DNA of 64,000 nt. Source: Pannonibacter tanglangensis. Lineage in GTDB: Bacteria; Pseudomonadota; Alphaproteobacteria; Rhizobiales; Stappiaceae. The notes beneath the pieces are model-generated. The model did not search any database and was not told the DNA's origin. It saw nothing but the letters and a program-made list of their open reading frames with translations. Each line of letters starts with the position of its first letter. The first letter of the stretch is position 1. The translations under genes and the position numbers were made by a program. Below, piece after piece: positions 23,466 to 30,985 of the stretch. The DNA lies in assembly GCF_009915685.1 (NCBI RefSeq), contig NZ_JAABLP010000001.1, one strand, 5' to 3'.

Positions 23466-25627
23466 GTCTCCTGTCTCTGGGGTGTCGCCCGGCCCCGGGC
23501 GCTGCAGCCCAGGCTCGGGATGAGGCTCAGGATCAGGCGCGGCCGAGCCCCAGCGCCTCGCGCACGGAATCCAGCCCGCGCTCGAAGGCGGCGCGGGTTG
23601 CGGGCTTCCTGGAACATGTTGACCTGGTCCAGCCAGGCGCGCAGCTCGAGCGGCACGGGCTTCAGGCGGCCGCGCCCGAACTGCGTCTCGATGCGCTGCA
23701 GCAGGATGTCGCGGGTGGCCGCCGCATCCTCGGCAAAGCCGGCCCGGTCGAGCGCGGCCAGCCGCGTGGCCAGGCCGTGAATGTTGTCCATCGGGCCGCG
23801 CCGGGCAAATTCGGCGGCCCGGTCGAAGTCGCCACTGGCGAAGAAGATGTTGGCGAGATAGCCGTAGACGATGCGCGGCGTCGTCGTCAGGCCGTCGAAG
23901 GCCTTCATGGCCATGCCGGTGGCCTTGCGCAGGTCGCCGATGTAGGCCAGCGCCTCGGCGGCCGAGATGACGTTCATCGGATCCATGGGATTGAGGCTGA
24001 GTGCCTGCGAGAAGGCCCGGTGGGCATCGTCGGGCCGGGCGGCATGGATCATCGACCAGCCGAGCATGCGGTGATTGATCACCTGCCAGGGGTCGAGCGC
24101 CACCGCCTTTTCCGCCAGCGTCATGGTCGCTTCCGTGTCGAGCAGGCCGCCGCCGACGGTGGGATAGAACAGGGCCTGCTTCATCTGGATGGAACAGCGG
24201 CCGGCGTAGATCTGGCTGTAGCTCGGATGCGACTGTTCAAGTTCGGCGAGGATCTGCAGCGCCTTCTGGTCGGCCGCGCGGTTGAACTCCCACATCAGCG
24301 CCTCGGCCTGGCACCAGCGCGAGAAGGCCGTCCGGCCGGGGCGCATGCGCAGGCGGCCGATGACGTGACTGTGCACGCGGCTCACGGTCCGGAACACGGC
24401 CTCGACCCGGTCTGACGCCGATGTCGTCAGTTCGAGATCGATCACCTCGTTGAAGGCGATCTGGCCGCTGCTGCGGTTCTCGAGCTGGACGTAAATGCGG
24501 TTCAGCATGCGATCGCGGCGGAACCGCAACAGGAAGCTGCCGAGTTCGCCGCCCTCGACCCGCATGGGCGCAGCCCCGTCCTCGCCAATCCAGTAGGCCG
24601 CCTCGTAAAGCTCGAAGCAGCGATAGGCCGACAGGCCCGCCACGATCTCGTCGCGCAGCGACAGGGCCAGATGGTCTGCCTCGCGCTCGAAGGACAGGCT
24701 CGCAATCGACAGCACGGGCAGCGAGATGTCCCGGCGCAGGCCGGCCAGATCCACCGTGGCACTCGCCATCCCGCCCCCGGGCGGCGCGGCGACAGGCGCC
24801 GGCGCGAGGACGGCCCCAGGGGCAGCTCCGGGAGCCGGTGCCCCTTGCGCCGTGCCGGCCGCTCCGACCGGCGGACGGCGTGCCGGATCCCCCGCGCCCG
24901 CGTCCTCAATGAGCAGCAGCGTCGCCGGGTCCGGGTCCTGGTCGAGCAGGTTGCGCAACTCGCGCGCGCAGTCGCGGTACTGCTGCAGTGCGCGCTCCCT
25001 CCGGCCCTGGGCCAGATAGTGACGGATCAGCGTCTGGTGCGCGAACTCATGCGCCGGATCGAGACCGAGCAGGAAGCCGGCCAGCACCTCGCGCTGGTTC
25101 ACCGCCGCCGCACCGCCAAGGATCTGCAGGTCCTCGAGCGCGGACACCGTCTTCTCGATGACCGAGGCCCGGACGCGTTCCTGCTCGAGCGCCAGCCAGT
25201 CGGCAAAGGCAGGATCGAGCGTGTCGAAGCCATTGAGGAAATCGCCGCCCCAGAGCGCCTTGAGACGGGTGCTGTCGAGCGGCCGGAAACCGCCAAGCAT
25301 CTGCTGGATCTCGTCGAGGTCGGTGGTCAGGACCTCGGCACAGAGGGTGATGGACGTCGGCGTGGTCTCGATCAGGCGCAGGCCGGCCAGTGCCTCCGTC
25401 TGGCGGACATGCGCGACCGCCTGGCGCAGCGACACCGCGGCCTTGGCCCGCTCGCCCTCGCTCCAGAGCAGGGCGGCAATGTCGGACCGGGTTGCCGAGA
25501 GACCGGGGCGACGCAGCAGATAGGCCAGCAGGGCGAGGGCCTTGCGCGTCTTTAACGCCAGCGTTTCACCATCGGCCGTGGCGAGGCGCACGAGCCCGAG
25601 CGTCTGGAGGTGAAGTCGTTCGGCCAT
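23462..25627 (-). CDS. SARP/BTAD-domain transcriptional regulator with TPRs, apparent C-terminal frameshift
   Basis: 721 residues as read. An OmpR/SARP-type winged-helix domain (~1-90, KTRKALALLAYLLRRPG) is followed by a BTAD helical domain (~95-245), an Ala/Pro/Gly-rich linker, a TolB-like domain (~290-400, SLRDEIVAGLSAYRCFELYE) and TPR repeats (~440-650). It resembles the large SARP-like activators of secondary-metabolism loci. Past VNMFQ the frame becomes Arg-rich and runs to 23462. In the neighbouring frame the sequence reads TRAAFERGLDSVREALGLGR and stops at 23533, a much more natural ending. One extra base near 23604-23609 explains this. Probable regulator of the YcaO/small-protein genes, by position. 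Confidence 0.85.
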   Translation of the reverse strand: MAERLHLQTLGLVRLATADGETLALKTRKALALLAYLLRRPGLSATRSDIAALLWSEGERAKAAVSLRQAVAHVRQTEALAGLRLIETTPTSITLCAEVLTTDLDEIQQMLGGFRPLDSTRLKALWGGDFLNGFDTLDPAFADWLALEQERVRASVIEKTVSALEDLQILGGAAAVNQREVLAGFLLGLDPAHEFAHQTLIRHYLAQGRRERALQQYRDCARELRNLLDQDPDPATLLLIEDAGAGDPARRPPVGAAGTAQGAPAPGAAPGAVLAPAPVAAPPGGGMASATVDLAGLRRDISLPVLSIASLSFEREADHLALSLRDEIVAGLSAYRCFELYEAAYWIGEDGAAPMRVEGGELGSFLLRFRRDRMLNRIYVQLENRSSGQIAFNEVIDLELTTSASDRVEAVFRTVSRVHSHVIGRLRMRPGRTAFSRWCQAEALMWEFNRAADQKALQILAELEQSHPSYSQIYAGRCSIQMKQALFYPTVGGGLLDTEATMTLAEKAVALDPWQVINHRMLGWSMIHAARPDDAHRAFSQALSLNPMDPMNVISAAEALAYIGDLRKATGMAMKAFDGLTTTPRIVYGYLANIFFASGDFDRAAEFARRGPMDNIHGLATRLAALDRAGFAEDAAATRDILLQRIETQFGRGRLKPVPLELRAWLDQVNMFQEARNPRRLRARAGFRARGAGARPRLILSLIPSLGCSARGRATPQRQET

Positions 25628-25849
25628 ATCTATCCGTGGGTTGCACCTCGAGCCTACTGCAATTCAAGCTCGCGCGCGGCCTTTTTCCTCGCAGGCCGGG
25701 GCGCTTGACTCGACGTGGCGACGTGACACCGTATCACGCAAGTTTCACGCTGCGAACGGAAGATCGCGCCGCAGGATGCAGATGGCTCGGCCCGGCAGGG
25801 GCGCGCCGGCAGGTCCAGTTAGGCCATTTAGTAGAACGGTAGGATCAAG
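25628..25849. promoter_or_regulatory. Divergent control region between the SARP gene and small protein C
   Basis: 222 bp separate two divergent starts. The region is less GC-rich than its surroundings near 25640-25690. SARP regulators usually bind direct repeats, but I could not identify a convincing pair by eye. Confidence 0.3.
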
Positions 25850-26119
25850 ATGTCCAAAGCTGCCGAAGTGACCCAGACCCTGAGCCATGACGCAATCGCG
25901 GGCCAGGACACCGAACTCGCCACCGAGCTTGCAAGCGAATCCCTCAAGCGCATGATCTATTTCACCCGTCGTGAGGCCGAAAAGGACGGCCGGACCTTCT
26001 GCGCCTATCTGCTCAGCCTTGCCATGAAGGCGCTCGACGAGGAAACCGACGAGATCAACGCGGCCGTGAAGTCGAAGTTCGCGCCGGTGGATCGCACCCA
26101 GGACCTCGCCTCCAACTGA
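25850..26119 (+). CDS. Small hypothetical protein C, divergent from the SARP gene
   Basis: 89 residues with AGGATCAAG directly before the ATG. It looks soluble and helical, and acidic at the N-terminus (MSKAAEVTQTLSHDAIAGQD). A central block ESLKRMIYFTRREAEKDGRTFCAYLLSLAMKALDEE contains one cysteine. It is not similar to small proteins A and B. I do not recognise a family. Its divergent position opposite the SARP gene suggests that the regulator controls it, which makes it a candidate member of the YcaO locus. Confidence 0.6.
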   Translation: MSKAAEVTQTLSHDAIAGQDTELATELASESLKRMIYFTRREAEKDGRTFCAYLLSLAMKALDEETDEINAAVKSKFAPVDRTQDLASN

Positions 26120-26190
26120 GACAGGCCGCACGGGCCCGGATTTCCAGCATCGGCGATCCTTGCCGCCGGGATAGATCTTGTTGGCATGGT

Positions 26191-26268
26191 CTGGCCGGAA
26201 TGTTCTGGCCGGAATGCTCTGGCCGGCGATTTCAAGCAGGTGATTTCAGGCAGGTGATTTCAGGCCGG
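26191..26268. repeat. Two adjacent 14-bp tandem arrays
   Basis: Three units of CTGGCCGGAATGTT type (26191-26230) are followed directly by three units of GATTTCAGGCAGGT type (26228-26268). Confidence 0.88.
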
Positions 26269-26370
26269 CGCGCTGACGCCGGCTTGCTTGCCGTGGGCCC
26301 CTGACGCGGTGTGTCCGGGTCCGTCCTCGCCGCTGGTCATGTTGTGGGCCCGCATGCCAGGGCAATTGTT

Positions 26371-26435
26371 CTGGCCCGTCGCTCTGGCCCGTCGCTCTGG
26401 CCTATCGCTCTAGTCCGTTGCTCTGGCCCGCTTTT
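26371..26435. repeat. 13-bp tandem repeat, five units
   Basis: CTGGCCCGTCGCT is repeated perfectly twice and then three more times with increasing divergence. Confidence 0.9.
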
Positions 26436-26806
26436 CTGATGCGGTTGCCTGAACCGGGTATCGCCCGATCCCGATGTCCCCTGCCCTTTTCAGGACTGGA
26501 CGGGCTGTCACACGGCCCCAAGTCATGACTGGCAGCGACCACCTCCAGCCGGATCGCTCCCGCTCCTGTCCCGGCGTCGATCCGGTCCCGGCCTCGATCT
26601 GGCGCTGGTCCGCTCCGCAGGATGACGGCGGCGCGGTCAAGCCGGTTGCCGCCGTTCCGGCAAGGAGCGGGACGCAGCGGACCGCGGGATTTGTTTCTGA
26701 AGATTTCTCGAAACTCGTGCACCTGAGCGCCGCCGGAGCGAGGGACAATCGCCGTCCGCGCGGGTGACGGCACAAGTCTCAGGGCGCCGCCGTCCTCACG
26801 CCGGCG

Positions 26807-26850
26807 CCAGGGCCAGGGTCTGGGTCAGGGCCAGGGCCAGGGTCAGGCGC
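26807..26850. repeat. Hexamer tandem run (GGCCAG/GGTCAG)
   Basis: A run of about seven 6-bp units alternating GGCCAG, GGTCTG and GGTCAG. Low-complexity, in the non-coding gap. Confidence 0.75.
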
Positions 26851-27298
26851 CCAGGTCGCGCGGAGGCGAATCAGCGGGCTGCGCGCCTGTGCGCTCCGCT
26901 GATCGCCCAGCCCGCACCGACCGGGCTCCGACGACCATGCCTCTTCGAGCGTTCAAGGCCGGTGCCAAGCTGAGATCCCGGTTTAACTGTGGATATCATC
27001 CGGCTGATTTTTCAACAGCCATCCATGATTTCACGCCAAGCTGCTGCAGAGGGTGCGTCCTGCCCTTCACCGGGCCCTTGCCGCCGTTCCCTGTCCGTCT
27101 CGCCGTCGCCGGACCAGGGAGGCTCGCCGGCGCTGCCGGGGTCGCTGGCACGGCCGCGGCGCTGCGGCCCGCTCCCCGGCCGAAGATCACCCGGCAGCAT
27201 GGACCGCAGCCGGGCGCGGACGACACTCCGGACAAGCATGGGTGTCCCCGGCACGGGCCGGGCGACTGTTTCTGATTATTTCCACTTGGAACAGGTAT

Positions 27299-27375
27299 TG
27301 GCGACCCCGGCAGGATTCGAACCTGCGACCATTCGCTTAGAAGGCGAGTGCTCTATCCAGCTGAGCTACGGGGCC
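27299..27375 (-). tRNA. tRNA-Arg (anticodon TCT)
   Basis: Minus-strand 77-nt gene with encoded CCA. Acceptor arm GGCCCCG/CGGGGTC, D arm GCTC...GAGC, T arm with GGTTCGAATCC. The anticodon loop CTTCTAA gives anticodon TCT, decoding AGA. The outermost anticodon-stem pair is C27-A43, a mismatch, which is a minor oddity. Confidence 0.93.
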
Positions 27376-27431
27376 TGACCGGCCATCGGCCGGTGGATAG
27401 GGCTGGCCGGGAGGGCCAGCCCGGCAGGCGA

Positions 27432-27737
27432 TCAGTGCGTCCAGGGCGCGGAACGGTCGAAGCGGAAGTTGTCCGAATAGGACGCGCCGCGAATGACACG
27501 CTCCTTCGGCTGCTCGACCCGATGCGGAATGCCCTCGCGCGTCGCGTAGGCGACGGCCTCTTCGGCGCTGTCGAAATACAACCGGATCTGCTGCTTCATG
27601 TCGGAAGACGAGGTGTAACCCATCAGCGGTTCGACAGAACGCGCCACTTCGGGCTCGAATTCCAGCACCCAGCGTTCAGTCTTTGCCTTGCCGGACTGCA
27701 TGGCCGTCTTGGCCGGTCGATAGATGCGCGCAACCAT
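27432..27737 (-). CDS. NDUFS4-like Complex I accessory protein (ETC complex I subunit family)
   Basis: 101 residues matching the alphaproteobacterial/mitochondrial NDUFS4 (18 kDa) accessory subunit of NADH:ubiquinone oxidoreductase. Recognisable blocks are ARIYRPAKTAMQSGKAKT, WVLEFEP, MGYTSSSDMKQQIRLYFDS and YGREG-like YATREGIPHRV, ending with NFRFDRSAPWTH. It is a soluble peripheral subunit that stabilises Complex I. The nuo operon itself is not in the window, which is usual for this gene. The tRNA-Arg lies 56 bp downstream on the same strand. Confidence 0.93.
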   Translation of the reverse strand: MVARIYRPAKTAMQSGKAKTERWVLEFEPEVARSVEPLMGYTSSSDMKQQIRLYFDSAEEAVAYATREGIPHRVEQPKERVIRGASYSDNFRFDRSAPWTH

Positions 27738-28182
27738 GTGGCGTGTCCCGATGTTGCCTGGATCATCCGGTCAGGTCGTCGCGGGCATGACGAGGCATTG
27801 CCCGTGCGGACCTCCAGAACTCGCCCCGTTTTCCGCGTGTTCGGGCCGGTTGTCAACCGCCTGAGCGGCGACCGCACAGGCAAGCCCCCTCGCCCCGTCG
27901 CCGGTCGCCCGCCTGGCGCAGGCGCGGGTGTCGCGGCCCTCCGCCCGGCCGCAAGCTGCGCCGCGCCGGACACCGGCGGCCGTGTCCAAGGCCCGGGCGC
28001 CGGCGCCCTTCGGCAAGATACAATCTCGCTTGCACCGCCGATTGCTTTCGCGCCGCCCCGCTTGGATTTATTGTGTTTCCATAAATTAATCGCCCGGACC
28101 GCTGTCCGGTCAGTGATCCCCGCCACTGGCCGGACAGCCAACCGGACATCCAGGACCTCGGCCCGAAATGATCCTGCCGCGC
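27738..28182. other. 445-bp gap upstream of the 71-residue hypothetical gene
   Basis: No gene is supported. A conspicuous AT-rich island lies at 28060-28095 and probably contains the promoter for the gene at 28183; a convincing hexamer pair with normal spacing is not evident. Confidence 0.4.
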
Positions 28183-28398
28183 ATGAGCCACTATGAGCAC
28201 GAGCATGCCACGCCGACGAACGCCCGGGCCCACCGACTGCGCCAGGCGGTCGATGCGCATGGGCTCGGCGACATGTGGGACATGATTCTCACGCTCGACT
28301 ATCAGGTCGAGCACGTCGGCGACCTGATGCCGGATGCGCGCGATCAGTTTCTCGACATCATCGACCTGCTGCTGCGCGCCTTCACCACCCGCTCCTGA
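28183..28398 (+). CDS. Small hypothetical protein
   Basis: 71 residues from ATG at 28183 (MSHYEHEHATP); an in-frame ATG at 28168 is possible. The sequence is soluble, mildly acidic and probably helical, with RAHRLRQAVDAHGLGDMWDMILTLDYQVEHVGDLM and a C-terminal DIIDLLLRAF. No family is recognised. Codon positions show the strong third-base GC bias of real genes here, and an AT-rich probable promoter lies about 100 bp upstream. The function is unknown. Confidence 0.5.
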   Translation: MSHYEHEHATPTNARAHRLRQAVDAHGLGDMWDMILTLDYQVEHVGDLMPDARDQFLDIIDLLLRAFTTRS

Positions 28399-28526
28399 GC
28401 GGCGGCCTGAGGTGCGTACCGCTCGAAATCCGTTTCCTCAGGGCGCGAATTCCGGCATTCTGCGCCAGACAGGGAATGGCCAGACTGGTCTGACCTGCAA
28501 GACAGACCAGAGTTGCAATCGATTTC

Positions 28527-29036
28527 ATGCTGGCGCGCCCGACCTACATGTTTGCTGATCTTGGACTGGATGCAGTTGATCGGGGCCTTGCTGACCCGCG
28601 GCTGGCCCGGTTCCTCGAGGACATGCGCGCGGCCGACGGGATCGCCGACAGCCGGCTGCGTCGCCACCTGCCCTACCTCAGCCTGTGCTCGGATGCGGCC
28701 GGCCCCGATGCGCCGCCGCCCATCTTCTACGTCGGCCATGCCTGTTCCCAGCGCCAGCTGTTCGGCGACGAGTGGACCCGCAGCCAGGACGCGGGCCTCA
28801 GGACCCCGGACCCGGGGCTTGAAGCGGCTGCCGCCGACGGCTACCGCCTCGCCCTCGAGCGCGGGGCCTATTATGGTTACGCCCGGACCCGCATCGACCT
28901 CGACGGGCGGCTGGTCGATGTTGCCTTCGAGCGGCTGATCGTGGCCCTGAAGCCCCGTGCCGGCGCGACAAACCGCTTCTGCGCCTATTTCGGGCTCATC
29001 CAGGAGATCGACCGGCAAGGGTCCGGGCCAGCGTGA
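28527..29036 (+). CDS. Hypothetical protein, possibly PAS-like
   Basis: 169 residues. The pattern ADPRLARFLEDMRAADGIADSRLRRHLPYLSLC resembles the N-terminus of alphaproteobacterial PAS_5-type sensory domain proteins (a short helical region, then RxLPxLSL), followed by FYVGHACSQRQLFG and FERLIVALKPRAG. No effector domain is attached. The ribosome-binding site is weak; a second ATG at 28548 is possible. Its last 41 bp overlap the 3' end of the convergent gene at 28996. The PAS-like assignment is tentative. Confidence 0.5.
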   Translation: MLARPTYMFADLGLDAVDRGLADPRLARFLEDMRAADGIADSRLRRHLPYLSLCSDAAGPDAPPPIFYVGHACSQRQLFGDEWTRSQDAGLRTPDPGLEAAAADGYRLALERGAYYGYARTRIDLDGRLVDVAFERLIVALKPRAGATNRFCAYFGLIQEIDRQGSGPA

Positions 29037-29700
29037 CCAGATCGGTCCGGCTTGACCAGACCAGCCAGTCGTCGGGCCGGATATGGGCCGGCGCGCCAAG
29101 CCAGTGGGTGCCGCGCGGCGCGAAGCGACGGTAACCGACCCTGAGGCCGAAGCCCTTCAGTGCATTGGCCTCTGCCATCAGGCCATAGAGCCAGTCGGGC
29201 TGCCATTTGAGCAAGGCGACGAGGAAGCCGGTCTGCGTGAGCTTCTCCGCAAGGCCCCGGCCACGCAGATCCTTCCGCAGCCACAGATTGCCGTGATAGA
29301 CGATCCGCCCCGTCAGGGCGAAGGCGTCGGCCGCATGGGCCTCGCCGAGCCTCGCCGCGCCATTGGCAGGATCGACGAAGATCCGGCGTTGCTGTTGCTG
29401 CCAGAGAGCGGCCAGCGACCGGTCGCGCAGGGTCTCGATCTTGGCGGCCTGCAGCGAGGCGACCTGCCCGTCCGCATCGCGGGCAGCGATCCAGAAGCCC
29501 GTGTCGGCATGCAGGTCAAAGAACTTCGGCGAGAAGTCTTCCATCAGGTAGCGGTCCTCGCTTGCCTCGGCGGCGGCTGCAAAGGCCGCAAAATCGGCGC
29601 TTTCGGCAAGGGTCAGCCCGGCGTCCGCCAGCGCATCGGCAAGGCGGCCGAGCGCGCAGGCCACGTCGAGGGTGGGAACATCGCTTCTTTCCAAAACCAT
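28996..29700 (-). CDS. Hypothetical GNAT-like protein
   Basis: 234 residues from the ATG at 29700, which has GGAGG 6 bases upstream. The C-terminal half contains GRIVYHGNLWLRKDLRGRGL followed by AEKLTQTGFLVAL, resembling the RGxGxA acetyl-CoA-binding pattern of GNAT acetyltransferases. The N-terminal ~90 residues (VLERSDVPTLDVACALGRL) match nothing I recognise. The frame extends upstream to 29961 through tandem-repeat DNA, which is not considered coding. It is convergent with, and overlaps by 41 bp, the preceding hypothetical gene. The acetyl acceptor is unknown. Confidence 0.6.
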   Translation of the reverse strand: MVLERSDVPTLDVACALGRLADALADAGLTLAESADFAAFAAAAEASEDRYLMEDFSPKFFDLHADTGFWIAARDADGQVASLQAAKIETLRDRSLAALWQQQQRRIFVDPANGAARLGEAHAADAFALTGRIVYHGNLWLRKDLRGRGLAEKLTQTGFLVALLKWQPDWLYGLMAEANALKGFGLRVGYRRFAPRGTHWLGAPAHIRPDDWLVWSSRTDLVTLARTLAGRSPG

Positions 29701-29834
29701 GAATGCCTCCAGTCTGTTAGCCCGGGTGTTGCCCGGGCGGACCGACTGTGGAACAGGTGGTGGCGCGCTGGAAAGCAAAACGGCTGCGCCGCAGGACGCA
29801 CGCAGGCTCTGTCCGGCAGATCCGGATGGCTCTC

Positions 29835-29890
29835 CGGGGATGGTCCCTCGGGGATGGTCGTTCGCGGATGGTCGTCCGGGGATGGTCCGC
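29835..29890. repeat. 14-bp tandem repeat, four units
   Basis: Units of CGGGGATGGTCCCT type repeat four times between the GNAT-like gene and tRNA-Pro. Confidence 0.9.
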
Positions 29891-29946
29891 TGGCGAAGCG
29901 GGCCGCACCTCTCCTTCGGGAGCAGATGCGCTGATGAGCGGAGGAA

Positions 29947-30023
29947 TGGTCGGGGCAGCAAGATTCGAACTTGCGACCCTCTGCTCCCAAAGCAGATGCG
30001 CTACCAGGCTGCGCTATACCCCG
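29947..30023 (-). tRNA. tRNA-Pro (anticodon TGG)
   Basis: Minus-strand 77-nt gene with CCA. Acceptor arm CGGGGTA/TGCCCCG, anticodon loop TTTGGGA giving anticodon TGG, and the T arm AGTTCGAAT. Structure is canonical for bacterial tRNA-Pro, including the 5' C. Confidence 0.94.
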
Positions 30024-30090
30024 ACGACTGGTTGCGGGCGCTTGGCCCGGCCGGTTTGTCGATACATCTATTGGCTTTGCCGTGCAAGTC

Positions 30091-30642
30091 TCAGCGGGCG
30101 GCGATGCTGGGCGATGTCACTGTCTGGCCGGGACGGATGCCCAGACGGCTGCTGGTGCCGGCAACAACCTCGAGCACGAAGCGCGCCGCCCCGCCGGAGG
30201 GGATGATCCGTTCGGACAAGGGCTCGGTCGAGGGCGCGATCGAGACGATCTGGCCTGCGGCGCTGATGAAGATGATGTCGAGGGAGATGTAGGTGTTGCG
30301 CATCCAGAAATAGCGCTCGCCCTCATCCTCGAAGATGAACAGCATGCCGGCGTCGGCCGCCAGCTCCCGGCGGTTCATCAGGCCGGTGGCCCGGTCTTCC
30401 TCGGTCGCGGCGACCTCGGCGCGGAAGGCGACCGCTCCGGCGTCTGTCGCGATCGTGACGGTCTCGACGGGCAGGCCCTCGGCCCGCGCAACCCGGCTGA
30501 CAAGGACGCCGAAGAGCACGATCGCCACAAGGATGACGGCACGGGCGGCTATTCCTGCCGACTCACGCCAGGAAGCCGCCGGAGCCTGACGGCTTCGGAC
30601 GGTCAGGGCGCGGGTCGGCGCCGTGAAGCGGGTGATACGCAT
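30091..30642 (-). CDS. DUF192 exported protein
   Basis: 183 residues. A basic N-terminal region and one hydrophobic segment (AARAVILVAIVLFGVLVSRVARA) indicate export or anchoring. The DUF192 domain follows, with FRAEVAATEEDRATGLMNRRELAADAGMLF, FWMRNTYISLDIIFI and GGAARFVLEVVAG. Function of the family is unknown; members are often next to cold-shock genes in alphaproteobacteria, and here the double cold-shock gene is the next gene upstream on the same strand, 343 bp away. Confidence 0.9.
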   Translation of the reverse strand: MRITRFTAPTRALTVRSRQAPAASWRESAGIAARAVILVAIVLFGVLVSRVARAEGLPVETVTIATDAGAVAFRAEVAATEEDRATGLMNRRELAADAGMLFIFEDEGERYFWMRNTYISLDIIFISAAGQIVSIAPSTEPLSERIIPSGGAARFVLEVVAGTSSRLGIRPGQTVTSPSIAAR

Positions 30643-30985
30643 GACTCAGTCCCCCTGGACAAACGCAAGATACAAGAACGGACTGCAGAAGCGTGACGCC
30701 GACCTTCGGTCCGGTCGCCTTGGCGGTGCCGGAACGGGATGGGCAACACAGGCACGGCCCCTGCTGTCCTGCCCCGTGCCAGCCGGCGGGGCCGGCGCGG
30801 GACGCTGTGGTGAGGCTCCTGAGCCGCCCTTCCCTCGCCTCATCTCCCGGGCAGACCGGGCGACGGGTAAGCAAGACACGGGCAAGCCGAGGCCGTTGCC
30901 TGGCCGGACACGGCCAGACCTGAAGGTCCGGGCGCTGGCCCGGCCTCTTGTGATGATGGACGCGCGCCCGGCGCTGACCCGGCGG
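30643..30985. other. 343-bp gap between the DUF192 and cold-shock genes
   Basis: GC-rich interval without a recognisable gene, terminator or repeat array. It should contain the promoter of the DUF192 gene if the two are not cotranscribed. Confidence 0.4.

Larger units (their letters stand above)
26120..27298. other. 1.2-kb non-coding gap with several tandem repeat arrays
   Basis: No reading frame here has a recognisable domain or a convincing ribosome-binding site; overlapping short frames on both strands look like chance openings. The left part carries 13-14-bp repeats (26191-26268 and 26371-26435), the middle a hexamer run. The right end is the tRNA-Arg gene. The stretch 26960-27020 is locally AT-richer. 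Confidence 0.6.

Noticed and set aside
26371..26435. Possible CRISPR array from regularly spaced short repeats
   Set aside because: Units are contiguous 13-mers without unique spacers and there are no cas genes; it is a simple tandem repeat.
26402..26775. Two overlapping ~120-codon frames in the 26-27 kb gap
   Set aside because: Both begin without a ribosome-binding site, run through repeat DNA in different frames and show no recognisable domain.
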